From Akebia trifoliata (taxonomy: Eukaryota; Streptophyta; Magnoliopsida; Ranunculales; Lardizabalaceae): DNA of 64,000 bases. This document shows positions 9,440 to 21,600 of the stretch, in pieces. The stretch lies in the NCBI GenBank assembly GCA_017979445.1, contig CM030706.1:15114967-15178966 (forward strand), read 5' to 3'. The position numbers and the translations under genes are program-made. The notes beneath the pieces are model-generated. The model was given only the letters and a program-made list of their open reading frames with translations. It had not been told where the DNA came from and ran no database searches. The first letter of the stretch is position 1, and every line of letters starts with the position of its first letter.

Positions 9440-11372
9440 TTATATGAAACTAGAATACCTTGCATAGAAGTTGTATAACACTGTCTATATCTTTCAACAA
9501 TGAATTTATTCAAACAAAATTGATATTTATCTCATCTTTTAATATCACATGCTTTTATTGCATATTAGCATGGAATACATGGTTGAGCCTATTTTTCACA
9601 CATATAATATTTTTAATCCATTTAAACTACATCAATTTTTTATTTTGCACAATCATACACCTCAATTTCATATCATTAATAGCTAAAGGTTCACAACTAA
9701 TAGTCTTTTGTATTTTTTTCGAATTTATTTTAAACTTTTGGAACTAATTGAGAATCTTAAGTAAGACTTTTTAATTACGTCTATTATGTAATTTAATTAT
9801 TTTACACCTAATACCTTTTAATAATCCGATTATTGATTTCATACTCAATTTCATTATCTATGAAGTAAAATTTTCATTAGTAGTTTATCTTATTATTTTA
9901 AAATGAGGAATGAGAGAATGACTTACTATCAATAAACTAATGCATGTATTAGATTTTCTTTTGATATAATTCAATTATATATTGCGATATTTAATTTCTC
10001 AATTAATTCTAATTAGTTTTTACAATCAATTTTTTCTAAAAGTTTATAAAATAAATCAGATTTATAATTTTTTTTTAAATTTGTTTGAAAATATTAAATA
10101 AAAATAAAATAAGATGATGAAAGAAAATATTTATCAATTACAAATATAATTTCTTTTTTGTTTATATAAAATAAATGAAACTTTCTTAAAATCATAAGGT
10201 CTAACTGACATTTCAAAATAATTTAAAAAATGATTTCTAAGTATTTTTATTTTCTTGTTCAACTATTGAATATATAAGTGGACAAATATCATAATTTAGG
10301 TTGTGAGTAACCGCAGCAAGTAGCATGCTCGATATTTATCTTTTAAAAATATACTATTTAATTTTATAATAGGTAAACATTCATTTTTTAAATCATCTAT
10401 GCATGTCTTAAAAAAATAAAAATACGTTTCAAATGACTATTTGGACTAATTATAAAAAACAAAAGCTTCATGGATTTGTTTCTAAAATGGTTTCACAAAA
10501 ATATTTAATGTTTTTATATGCCTCAACTTCACAACCATGTAATTCATGATTAACTTTTTCTCTTGATTTTCAAGCTTTTACATATGTGATAGATACATTA
10601 TATTCATCTCTAATATCAGTTACTATGGATTGGGAAGAATAAAATTGATTATTTTTTACGTGAATTAAAATTTTATCCTTTATCCAGTTATTACTAGCTT
10701 GAGGATGAGACCGTAAATCCATTATACCCATACACGTATGAGTTGTATTATACCTACGTATAGTAAATAAATATCATTTGTAATTTTTTTTTAGCATATA
10801 TATGCCACTCACAGTTTGGAACATCACATTTAGCTATAGCTTTTTTATTATTATTAAAAATATATTTTATAGAAAAAATATTTGTAATAGTTAAAGAAAT
10901 AATTTTTTCTTTTAATTCAATTATATTATTGAAAATTTTACCAATATAAATATTAAATATATTTTCATTGTCGTCGGACAATGAATTCAAATTATTATCA
11001 ACAAATGCATTTACATCACTATCGAAATCATTTTGTGCTACAACATTAGGTTATAATTTAATTGATACATTCCAATATTTTTATATTGTACCACAAAAAT
11101 AATTATATTTTGGAATTTTAATTACTATTTATTATATATTCCCAAGTTCCTTGGTCAAAAATATCAATTAGAAAATTTTCATTATCTAAATTGATGACTA
11201 GCCTTATTAAAAATTGTAGTAGAATTTTGCAAATCAAAAAAATTAGAATTTGTACCTTGGAATATATAATTTTTGATAAAGTCAATAAAAACCACGTATT
11301 TCCACCAATAAACGTGATACCTTCAATGTAACCTCCATATCGACAAATAATAACTCTTATAGACATCTTCAA
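9440..11372 (-). pseudogene. Mutator-like (MULE) transposase relic
   Basis: Read on the minus strand the fragments follow MULE order. At about 11372 there is an N-terminal piece with RYGGYIEGITFIGGN. At 10990-10754 there is the MuDR zinc-binding-type domain with AKCDVPNCEWHIYAKK. Then come MGIMDLRSHPQASNNWI (about 10740-10680), ETNP (about 10475), and the catalytic-core stretch LLAAVTHNLNYDICPLIYSIV-like text at 10320-10261. A decayed KKNYKSDLFYKLL segment is at about 10060. Many stop codons and at least one frameshift interrupt it, and the first catalytic Asp region is destroyed. The segment 9440-10080 is assigned only by weak similarity. It is a dead copy; no terminal inverted repeats were found. 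Confidence 0.75.
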
Positions 11373-12463
11373 TTGAATTATAAAATCTTAAAATAGAATT
11401 ATAAGAATGAAAATAATAAGAAAATTGTGAGAAATATAAGTGTGTGATAAGTTTATATAAAGTACAACGGTTAGAAATTTTAAATTTTCCCAACAGATAT
11501 ATAAAGTTCAAAAAACAGTTGTTCAAAAAATTTGGTACTTACAATGCTAAATTTTTTTTATATATTTTTTAAATAAAATTTTTGGCTCTTAAAGTGCTGA
11601 TTTAGTTTCATTTTCATAAATTTCAAAAAAATGTTATTTTCTTGGTAATTAATTTTAAAATAAGTTTTTTTTTATTTATAATTTTCCCTAAAAAAATAAA
11701 AACAAAAAGATTTACATGTTTCGGTAACGATACCTACATTCATGGATATATTCAATTTTCTTCATGAAGAAATAAAAAAAGAACCATACAAGAAACAACT
11801 ACTCAAGTTTTAATCATAACCCTTCAAAGCATTGTAGTTATAACCTAATCAGATTATTACAGATCTCGAGAAAATAATTATCTAAATTACCTAATGTTGA
11901 TCACGAAAATCATTTCATGTGAATTAGGTTATTCTATTGAATTTGGAGGCATCGAAAAAATAGGATAGTTTGAACATGTCTTCGGGTCATGAAATCATCA
12001 GGAAATCAAAATTGCTGGATGAGTATAGTTGAACAATGAGGGTAGAGGCCTTATAGGAAAGAAATATTGGGATTTGAACCATATTGTTGGATAGAGTGTG
12101 CAAAATAGTTACGATGAATGCACACGGTCTTGGTATGCGGTTGGGTATGGTTTTCATCGAGATACCAAGGGAAAAGGAGTGCAGTTCTATGTCCTTGCCA
12201 TGTCAACCGCGTACCAAGACCATATGCATGCATCATTATTCTATGAAAAATTGTCCAAAATGAATTACCCGCGCGCAAAAATCCGACTAGGAACAATCTT
12301 GATCCAAGGGTCTTAAGAAAATATTGACCAACTCAACCCAAGTTAATTTTACTTAACAAAAGTCAAGTTAAGAGGGGGAGACCCTACCAGGGTCAAATCT
12401 AGGTCCTACCACTTTTGTTTCTTACCCTAGTTATGATCTAAGGTTAGAAACAACTATGGTTGG
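11373..12463. other. Intergenic, no supported gene
   Basis: AT-rich sequence, probably the 5' flank of the MULE followed by anonymous DNA. Short overlapping ORFs at 12051-12316 exist on both strands and look like chance. No motif or repeat relation was recognised. Confidence 0.4.
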
Positions 12464-12872
12464 TGTGGAGGGATAAAATCGTCTTCCATTTGGATCATTC
12501 ATTCGCACTATCGACACACACCCCAAGGTGAGAGGATTCTTTTTTAAGTAATTATTAATTTGGATAAGGGGTAATTTGGTCAATTGTAATTTAATTAGGG
12601 TTAGAACTTTTTTTAGGGTTTTTTTTTAATTTAAAGGCCTTGAGACCATGGTAGAGGAGGACGAAAAAGGAAAAATGGAGGGGAGGTGAGGAGACTATGT
12701 AATCACAAGATTTATAGTAAAACAACTCCACGAGCCCATGGATGTAGGCACGTTTGTCGAACCACGTAAAAAATCATTATCTTTTTAATCTTTCCATATT
12801 CTTTCTATTATTTTGTAGATTTAATGGTGAAATCGTGATCAATATCAATTTATTACAAAATCCACCTCTACA
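12464..12872 (+). repeat. Copia-type LTR, isolated copy 2 (solo LTR candidate)
   Basis: It starts TGTGGAGGGATAAAATCG and ends ...CTCTACA. It is homologous along its length to 3102-3569 and contains the U5 motif CCCATGGATGTAGGCACG...CGAACCACG. The five bases before it (GTTGG) and after it (TTTGG) differ at one position, suggesting a decayed 5-bp target-site duplication and hence a solo LTR left by recombination. No internal retroelement sequence is adjacent. Confidence 0.65.
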
Positions 12873-14085
12873 TTTGGTTGTGTAGTCCCATTACTTGGGT
12901 AGCATGCCTAGCAATACTGGGCATGACATCATCACTGCCAAACCTTCGCCTCCATCACGAACCCTTCTCCCATCAAAGAATTTTAAACCTTGCCATGTAT
13001 GATGTATCCCTACCCATCCCAAATGTGATCCTAAGCCCAACCCCTTTAATTTGCCAAATGACATTCTCAACCCATGCACTCACCGAACCTTGTGATTAGT
13101 CAAACCATGGCTAAATAAATCATGATTTCACCCTTTAGAACAGAGAATTAACACATTCTATCTCATTTTCATCTCAGCCCATTCCCACTCCCTCTTTAAT
13201 CTCTATTCTCCCCATCCACCCTAAAACTCTATGTCACCTTGTCTCCTCCACTAAATTAACATCATAAACAGTCAAAAGAGCACATTTGGAGCCTTGAACT
13301 CTCAAGGAAGAACTTCGGCCTGAGGTGTTTCCAACACCTGGCCATGAGCCTATTTTCTCAATAAAACTATGCCTAAGATACCTTTCTTAGTATACGAACT
13401 CATGCATTAGTTTAACATGATTCTAGTTCCTTACTCTCATGATTATTTTTATGTACCATATTATATTACATGCATGAGTCATTGAAGCAGTTCTTGCGAT
13501 TATAAGAAATTAGATAGTTTATCCCGAGTTTGAAATCTTATATGTATCATAGTACGACAAAAGTACCCAAGCAGCTTTAAGTTGGTTAATTCTTGTTAGG
13601 AAAAGGACTATTCTTCAAATTTTCTTATTAAAACAATTATTTATTTTCTATTTCAACTTAAAATAATCGAGGTTTTAATAAGTTATTGGTCAAGCTAGTT
13701 TTCATAGAGATACAGCTGTTTTCAAACAAATTTAAAAGTTGCTGGAATCAAGCCTACGGTGGCACCGACACCAACTACCAGTTATACTGGCGGTGGCACC
13801 ATTGAAGCAAGGCCTCTTCCACCTCAAGTCCTTGGCAGGAAGCAGGATTTCCAGCACTATGTTTGAAACTAAAACTCACATATTGTTTTGATCTATCCAA
13901 ATTGAATTTACAAAGGAAAAATGAGTCTTGTAGACGCCACATTTTTTATATACTTAGCCCAAGCGCTCCGAAAACCCAGTAGAAGAATGGCTTGGCCCAA
14001 GTATCTGTCAAAAAGCCCAAAGGCCCATTAATAAGAGACCCAAGGTTTCAAAGGGTTTTTAAAAAAAATTGATTTTAGCCTGGCT
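12873..14085. other. Intergenic, LTR-like scrap at 13750-13870
   Basis: No gene is seen. About 13750-13870 carries GGTGGCACCG and GGCGGTGGCACCATT words that recur in the copia-type LTR at 17550-17690, so it is probably a degraded LTR piece of the same type. The remainder is anonymous. Confidence 0.35.
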
Positions 14086-14260
14086 GTGGGTAACTCACGA
14101 ACCAAGGCATTTTTGGCTTGGTCCTTTACCAACCAACGGACCACGGTTCTTTTAGCTTGGTCACTCTCTAACCTTACGACTAGTACCAATTTAGCTTGGT
14201 CACTCACTCACCCTAGGACCAATGCAAATTTTACTCGGTCCCTGGCCCACTCAAGGATCA
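14086..14260. repeat. About 45-bp degenerate tandem repeat
   Basis: Four imperfect units share a (T/G)GCTTGGTC(A/C)CT...ACCAAC/CTCAC...GGACCA pattern. The 65-codon open frame over it (repeating LAWSL..) simply reflects the in-frame repeat period and has no recognisable product. Confidence 0.5.
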
Positions 14261-14494
14261 GACTGTCTTCTGTTATTTCTTAGAATTCTCGTCCATGTGT
14301 TGCATACTTTGTTAAGGTATTATTACAACTTAACCCTTTCTAGTTCTTTTTCCATAATAATGCAAGGTGACTTTCCTGCTTTACCCTCTCATTAAGCGTG
14401 CATTAATTCCACACCTTCGATTTTGTAGTAATTAAGCAAGTTTTCAAGCCTTGATCATTGGCTCTCTCAAAAGGCATTTATAGTCTTATCTTTA

Positions 14495-14930
14495 TTTTAT
14501 TGAGACCCAATCCAAGGCAATTGACCATTGAAACTCTCATTTTTGGATAATTCAAAGCCATCTTTCAAGAGTTTGATGTAGTTTGACCAAGTTCAAGGAA
14601 CTTAGACCTTTTTGTCTCTTAAAGAGAATCCTTCGTAACCCAACGAGCAATTACCTCTCTAACCTTAGTTTATTGAAATTCATAACAAGGTAATTGACCA
14701 TTGAAACCACCCTCTTATGCATAAGTCAAGGCCACCCTTCAAGATTTCTTTGCAAATTGATCAGATTCAAGGGATCAAATCCCTTTGCCCCTCAAGGAGA
14801 ACTCTCTAAAATTCAAGACCAATTACCCTCCTATCATCAAGTTTGTTGAGACTCAATTCAAAACAATTGACTCTTAATAAGACCCTCTCTTGGATTATAT
14901 TTACATCACTGTGACCAGTTTTCATCCAAG
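14495..14930. repeat. About 174-bp tandem repeat, 2.4 copies
   Basis: Copies start near 14495, 14669 and 14842, each with TTTATTGA(G/A)A..CA followed by CAATTGACCATTGAAAC. The last is truncated. They are diverged and non-coding. Confidence 0.6.
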
Positions 14931-15054
14931 TTATTATTTTTAAAAGGGTATGGACACCCTTGGCTCTAAAAGAATTCTCCAAATCATTGATGCTTTATAC
15001 GCCTATCCTTTGATCATTATGAATGGTAAGCCACATAAGAGAAAAAATATCACA

Positions 15055-16651
15055 TGAAAGTGCCTTAGAAACTTTTTAAACAAAAAATCTAATCACTTGG
15101 GGGATTTTCTAAAAATGGGAGTTGCCACTAGATTAGGTCTAAGAACTTTGAAATAACTCCAAAATGGATCCAGAGTGGTCTACGGGTAAGAGATATGGGC
15201 AATAAGTCGAGTTACAGATTTTGAAAGGTGTTAGGCACAAAATCCACCCGATCGAGGTGATCAGTTTCTATTACAATTCAAAACTATCCTATCATTACAT
15301 TATGCCAGATTAGCCAAACAAATCTAGCCCCAAAATCGACAAAGTCAAACTAAAGGCCAAAGTCAAATCCAAGGTCAAATAGAGGGACTAAAGTCAAAGG
15401 TATTATCATTACATTATGCCAGATTGGCCAAACAAATCTTATGACTACAATTCCTCAAACAATAAAAATATGTCATCTTAAATCATATTAAGAAATTTTG
15501 AAAAACCTTGATTTCCAATTGATTTAATTAAATCCACATGACACACATAAATCTCAATGCGAATTGATGCATGTAAGTTAGTGAGTTGACCCACCAATTA
15601 TTATGAAAAATTACTTTAAACCAAACCTATCCCCAAAATCGACAAGTTGCCTAGGGGATTAAATTTAGAAAAATTGAAAACCAATTAACTGTCTCGAAAC
15701 ACTCTAAAAATTTGTGAGTCAATTCATCAGACTTTTTGAAAAATCGAAAATCAATATGAATGAATCAACTCGTTTTACTATATATATTTATATAAAAAAA
15801 GTAAATTGATTTTAATTTTAAAAATCAGTGAGTTGACTCGAGTTAAAACCATTTTTATTTTAAATAATAAAAAAACCTATCTAGCTAACATTCAACGAGT
15901 CGACTTGTGCGAGTTCTCACATATTCAAAAAAAAAAAAAAAATTCACAAATGAAATAACAACAATAAAAATTGAAAAGACCTTACCTTTAGCGAAAATTT
16001 GGTTGCTTGGATCTTCTTAGGACATTTGAGCGAACACGGCCGAGAGTGGCTGAAAGAGGGGTTAGGTCAAAAGGATTGCTTGGTGGGGTGAGGCCAAGAG
16101 ATGGCTAAAAGTGGGATGAGGTTGAGACTACTGTTAGGTGAACTTGATGGTGTGAGATGGCTGAATAACCATAAGGAATGGGTTCGATTTAATGACTCTA
16201 AAATCATAGGGAATAAGAAAGGTTTTGGGGTTGAACACGAAAGTGAATGAAGTCTATTTTGGGTTGCAAAACCGAATGGATGGAAGGGTTGTTGAAGGGG
16301 TCCAACATTGAATGGATGGGAGGGCTATTGGATGTCTATGGGTTGCAAAACCGAATGGACGGAAGGGCTATTGGGGGTCTATGGGTTGCAAAACCAAAGC
16401 TAAAAAAATGGAGGTTTAATGGTGCTAATTTGAGAAAGAGGTGCTAGAGTGGTGAATCCTGAGTGGATGATGGAAGAGATGATAGCGATGGTAGAGAGGG
16501 TTGGTGAAGTGGTTGAAAAATAAAAGGCTAGTGATGAATGAAGCTTCTATTGGGACGTTAATAACTGAAGGAACAGAGGACAAGCCATGTATTTTCCTTT
16601 TCCTCTATTTTCTTCTTCTTCTTCTTCTTTTGAAATTACGTGTTTTAAACG
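15055..16651 (-). mobile_element. Tat/Ogre-type gypsy LTR fragment
   Basis: It begins TGAAAGTGCC, like the other gypsy LTRs here. It then carries the family landmark of a GAGTTGCCAC box and, 120 bp later, AAAGGTGTTAGGCAC (15220-15240); the same pair occurs at 49740-49860, 23610-23730, 34530-34655 and 57505-57645. A 114-bp duplication around TATCATTACATTATGCCAGA lies at 15290-15440. The GAATGGATGG..GGGTTGCAAAACC minisatellite at 16240-16400 resembles the tandem tracts in the LTR at 49657-53683. It is cut off on the right by a copia LTR. No PBS is adjacent on the left. Confidence 0.6.
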
Positions 16652-18180
16652 TGTCATGTCCTGAAGGGGGTGAATAGGACAATTTAAAATTTATTTTAGA
16701 ATGTATGCACTTAGAAGAATAGGGTTGCCAATGAGTTTGTTCTAAGTGTCAATTCACTATTTTGTTATTTAATTCAAAGTCTCAAATGTTCAAGCTAATG
16801 GCTTATACAAATTTTGTTTTGGGCATTCACAACATGTCCTTTATGGCATATGAGATTAAGCATACATGGCTCATTCATTCATAACATACACACTCAGATT
16901 TACATAAGATTGCGAAAATATAAAAGATGCACGAGACAAACGATTTATAGTGGTTCGGCAATTGTGCCTATGTCCACTCCCAAGGAAACCAACTTATTGG
17001 TTCTTTGGCGTTCAATAAATCATAGGTTTATGATTCACCTAAAACCATACATAGAATTTTACTTAGGTTAATTATAAACCTTAAGATTCACGTCTACTCA
17101 AAATATGTGAGTTTTGTACTTCGGAAACTCAACAACCCTGCACATTTGACTTGAGTCTGCAATTCAAAGAAGTGCTTTATTTTTGGAAAGAAAAATCAAG
17201 GAAACTTTTACAAATGTTTGGAAATGAGAAACAAACAAAGACTTACTCAAATTGATGGATTTTCCTATAGAGTACGTTGAGTTTGTCGGTCCTTGGATCT
17301 TCACTTCTACCATAATCTTTTGCTCCTTGCTTAGTTTGATTTGTCTATTTGGTTGCAAGGAAGATAAGAGAAGTGAAGCTTGATCAATCCTGACGTATCG
17401 GCGTGATGGACATTGTCTCGAGTTCACATGTTGTGTCCTTTCTTTGTTAAGGCTCTTGAGTTTTTCCTATGACTTGAGCTTTGAAAGAGGGTTGATGATC
17501 AAGAGATAATGAAGCCAAGTGTTTCTTATTTATAGAAATGAGCACCTCAACGGCTTCCTGGTCGTGGCATTTCCATTTGGGCAGTGGCACCGTTAGATTC
17601 ATAATAGTCAAAAATATGATTGTTGGATACTGGAGGCAGCACTGGTGGTGGCACCATCAGAACTATGGTTCTACCACCTCCAAAACATGAGTCACTCAAA
17701 CTGACTCGTCAGCTTTGGGGGCACTTACACTTATGCCAAAAGTCATAATTTCAATAGAAATTTGACTCGGGAGGGTGGGGACATGAACATTCTAGAATAA
17801 CATGTACAAACACGTTCACCATCCCACGAGTATGTCTAATGGTTCATTAGGAGGTCCATATACACATGTTAAGATAATGCACAGTGTAAAATATGCAAAG
17901 CAAGTGCAGTGCAGTCAAGGTAGGTACATGAATATGAATTGAACCTTGAAATTTACCAATATATAACGAAGTCAAACACATATTCATTGAGAAAAAATTG
18001 AGTCATGAGTTACAAATAAAATCAAAATTGTATTACCAAATTCAATTCAGATGTATAGATTCAAACAATTAATCACACCTAATACAACTAAGAGATAAAC
18101 CTAACTACCAATAGAAAAAAAACTAGTCCTACTGATATGCCTATAACGCTTACGATCCACCAAATGGACCCAAGAATGCA
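16652..18180 (-). mobile_element. 3' LTR of copia element E (approximate ends)
   Basis: Read on the minus strand, the sequence ends CCTATTCACCCCCTTCAGGAC (16675-16655), a typical U5 end of Sirevirus-like copia LTRs. About 300 bp inside it has GTGGACATAGGCACAATTGCC GAACCACTATAAATCG (around 16975-16935), the usual R-U5 landmark. The 17550-17690 stretch holds GGTGGCACC words of the U3. The left end is well placed near 16652. The right end is uncertain because no clear polypurine tract was found before the ORF that stops at 18199. Confidence 0.55.
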
Positions 18181-18198
18181 GTGTTATCCTTAGAAAGG

Positions 18199-19239
18199 TC
18201 ATCCCCAGGGAAACATGCATGAACGAAATGTTTTAGATAGCGACCCATCTTTTTGAAATGAGAGTCCATGCGAGCATGTTGCTATAACAATCTCAAGTTG
18301 ATGAGCTTCTATAGCAATTAAGTGGGACTCAATGTCGAAACCAACAACGGGAGGAGAAACAGGCTCGGTAGGTGGAGCCGATGTTGGAGCTTGGCGAGCT
18401 GGACACAGAGAAACTGGAGGAGTCGGGATCTCAATATGCATTTTGGAGAGGTTAAATGCATCAAATGTGTCAACGTGGATTACCGGGGCCGTATCGACTA
18501 ATAGTCCACAAAAGATAGCCAACTAGGAGACGGGATGCTCAAATGACAAAGTTCCAGAAGTACGATCGAAACTAGCAAACAGGACTATATTGTGCAAGAT
18601 GTATGTGGAAAGGCACATTACTTGTCCTATGGCCACACTATAGTGTGTCAGCCATATAAGCTGCCACATCGGTCTTGTTGCCGGCACGAGGATACAAATT
18701 GGATGTAAAGATTTTGTGGAGGATTTATACCTCAAAAGAAAATTTGTGCCTCATAGTACAGCTTCCTTAACCCGTTGAACGTTCCGACATCCGTAAAAGG
18801 TATCCATGTAGGTATTCCAATAGGCTCCAAGATCGGCTATCGAAGGAATGTGCTCTACATTGGTGTAGGTAATCCCCAAAATAAAAGCAATTGTGGCTGC
18901 AGTGATGTGAGTGGAAATTGGGTTGTCTGCACCAAAGGCCACAATGTCAAGCGAAAAGGGGTACTCCCGATTGTCTGTGATGCTTGCGTAGAATTGTTGG
19001 ACACATAATGGAAACACATCACTGCCAAAGTCCAACAGGGCTTTCCAACCCATTTGGTGGAGCATAACTGGAATCCCGAATGGGTGTACAATGGCCAGCT
19101 CAATTTTGAGCTTGCATACGAGAGGCCAGTTTCTAAACGATTGGAGATGCTCAATGTACATCCTATGATCTTCATCCAAGTCGGAAGAAAGTACCCAATG
19201 ATGATTTGGAGGGGTAAAAAGATCATCATTCTCACCCAA
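18199..19239 (-). pseudogene. Post-pol ORF of copia E (putative plant transposon protein)
   Basis: A single minus-strand frame of about 347 codons is interrupted by two in-frame stops (TGA near 18752, TAG near 18523). The first half contains CVQQFYASITDNREYPF followed by a fold with hydrophobic helices. I recognise it as similar to the 'putative plant transposon protein' domain (Transposase_32 type) that often sits in plant retroelement ORFs. The C-terminal third is Pro/Ala-rich (TPPVSLCPARQAPTSAPPTE). It lies between the pol of copia E and its 3' LTR, the place where Sireviruses carry an extra, so-called env-like ORF. Its function is unknown and the present copy cannot give a full-length product without readthrough. 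Confidence 0.55.
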
Positions 19240-20020
19240 GGAAGATAAGGACGACAGTTGAGAAATAAAAGCTTGCTTTTGCCGGACCGAACGTTGAATG
19301 GAAATAGGGTGGGGCTAATTTTGTCATTATGCCATCAAACCCACAGAAAAAACTAGCGAAAAAAAACAACTAGGGATAGAAAAACATTGAGAATCATCAT
19401 GGTGGCGATGATTTGTGATAAAGCACACTCAACTTGGAGAGATGATGGAATAAGGGAAATGAGAAAATAAGAGGGTGCAAGAAGAGATAAGAGAAAATGA
19501 GAAAAAAAAAAATGAAACCCAAGAAATACTAACTTTTTCAGGAAATTTTTTTCCTAAAAAATTGATCCAAGAGAGGCTAATTCTCTTCAAATATTCCTAT
19601 AAGAATCCCTCCAATGGTTTTGCACAAAAGATTTTTGAAAATGCATGTGAAAATCGAAAGTTGAAATCAGGCGACGTGCCAACGTAAGCGTGTGCCAATT
19701 TTTGACAAAAGTGAACCAAATGACTTTCCCATGTGCATTTTGACTTGTTTAAGAAAAATAGAGAGAATAGTGCCCAAATTTACCAATAACGGTTGAGTTC
19801 TTGAATAATGCATGTTTTCATATAAAGTTGTCAAACCTCCTCAATGGAATGCAAAACTTGCCAACATGTCAAGTTCGTATGAGAATAAGGAAATTCCTCA
19901 GGTTTACCAATTTAGGTGTGAAGGAATGGTTTTTGCAAAATATTTTCTAATAAAGGACCGCAAAGGGGAGTAACCTTGCTTCCCGAGTGCACGTAGGCAC
20001 TCTAGCAATTTTTTAGAATT
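19240..20020. other. Spacer between copia E pol and its post-pol ORF
   Basis: No coding signal is supported here. Short ORFs (for example plus strand 19475-19687) overlap poly-A runs and have no recognisable content. It is probably the untranslated intergenic part of the element. Confidence 0.45.
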
Positions 20021-21600
20021 GAGCTATTCATAAAGAATAAACTCCACTGGACTTGCTAAGGTGATCAAACCTCATGAAATCTAATAGTTTGGTGAGAATA
20101 TAAGTGAGCTGACTATCAGTTGGAACATATTTCAGCCTTATAGTATGCTCCTCAACGAGGTCACGAATGAAGTGATACTAGATGTTAATATGTTTAGTTC
20201 GATAGTGTTGGACTAGATTCTTTGAGATATTGATGAAATTATTATTGTCACAAAGGAGGCACATCGTATCTTGAGAAATTTCATAGTTCGGAACCATCTG
20301 CTTCATCCACAGAAGTTGCGCATAGTAGCTTCCGGTAGCAATGTACTCGGCCTCAGCAGTAGAAAGCGATTTAGAAGTTTACTGCTTGATATGCCGAGCG
20401 ACTAAGCAGTTCTCGATGTAAAAACATACGTCATTGCTGGATTTTCTGTCATCCATTTTTTCAGCCCAATTGATGTTTGAGCATCCTGCAATGATTGATA
20501 ATGTGTCAAATGAATACTAGATACCATACTCGGTAATACCTACTATATACCTGAGGATTCTCTTCACAACTATAAAATGTGATTCCTTGGGATTGGCTTG
20601 AAAACGGACACAAACTCTTATATTGTAAGAAATGTCCGGCCTACTTGCTGTGAGATAAAGAAGGATACCTATCATACTCTTGTAGAGATGCTTATCCACA
20701 CTATTTCCTGATAGATCTTTGAAGAGCTTGAGAGTGGTACCCATGCGAGTATTATGTGTCCATCCAGATTTTAATCCAAAACAATCAACTAATTCTCGTG
20801 CATATTTGGTATGGGATACAAAAATGTCATTCTCGAGTTGTTTAACTTGCAAACCCAAAAAGAAGTTGAGTTCACCAACTATGCTCATTTCAAATTCAGA
20901 TTGCATAAGGTAGACAAATTTGTTAACCAGTTTTTTATCAATAGAACTGAACACAATGTCATCCACATAGATCTGAGCAATGAGAGTGTGACCCTTCACC
21001 TTTTGAACAAATAGTGTTTTATCAGCACTCTCCTAACAAATTTATGATTGATCAAAAATTGAGTCAATCGTTCATACCAAACACGGGGGGCGGGGCTTGT
21101 TTAAGATTATAGAGGGCTTTCTTCAATCTGAAGACATGGTGAGGATGTTTCGGATCAACGAATCCTTTCGCTTGTTCTACATAGACCTCTTCATCCAATA
21201 TGCCATTCAGAAAGGCGCTCTTAACGTTCATTTGAAATAATTTAAATTTCATGAAACACGCAATGGATATCAATATCCAAATAGACTCAAGTCTTGCAAC
21301 TGGGGCGAAAGTTTCATCAAAATCAATACCTTCGATCTAAAAGTAGCCCTGAGCAACAAGACAAGCTTTGTTCCGAACAACATTGTCAAGTTCATCGGAT
21401 TTATTTTTATAGATCCATTTGGTTCCGATGACATTCTTATCAGATGGTCTTGGTACAAGGCACCATACCTGATTTGGAGTAAATTGAAGAGGTTCATGTT
21501 GCATGGCTTATAGTCAATATTCATCCTTGAGGGCTTTATCAATGTTTTTATGCTTCATTTTGGATGTGAAGCACATGTTTTAGACATGAGATGTTCGTCA
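20020..21600 (-). pseudogene. Copia E pol: RT and RNase H
   Basis: Ty1/copia reverse transcriptase on the minus strand. The N-terminal part is at 21600-21270 (ALKDEY, then YKPCNM-region frames). At 21273-21064 there is [20 protein letters not shown]. The catalytic IYVDDIVFSS (YVDD at 20958-20969) follows, then FLGLQVKQ, ASRPDISY and RILRYIVGT-type text. RNase H follows to about 20020, with LSTAEAEYIATGSYYAQLLW and the RTKHI motif. Frameshifts near 21060 and 21270 and several stops make it dead. Integrase and gag are absent: the element is cut at 21600 where a gypsy LTR begins. Confidence 0.85.

Noticed and set aside
9460..9747. 95-codon plus-strand ORF
   Set aside because: AT-rich, hydrophobic by composition, and antisense to the decayed MULE transposase.
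12051..12316. Overlapping ORFs on both strands
   Set aside because: No recognisable motif, short, and mutually antisense. Most likely chance.
18775..19248. Plus-strand ORFs and an alternative minus frame over the copia post-pol ORF
   Set aside because: Shadows of the minus-strand frame at 18751-19239, which has the recognisable domain.
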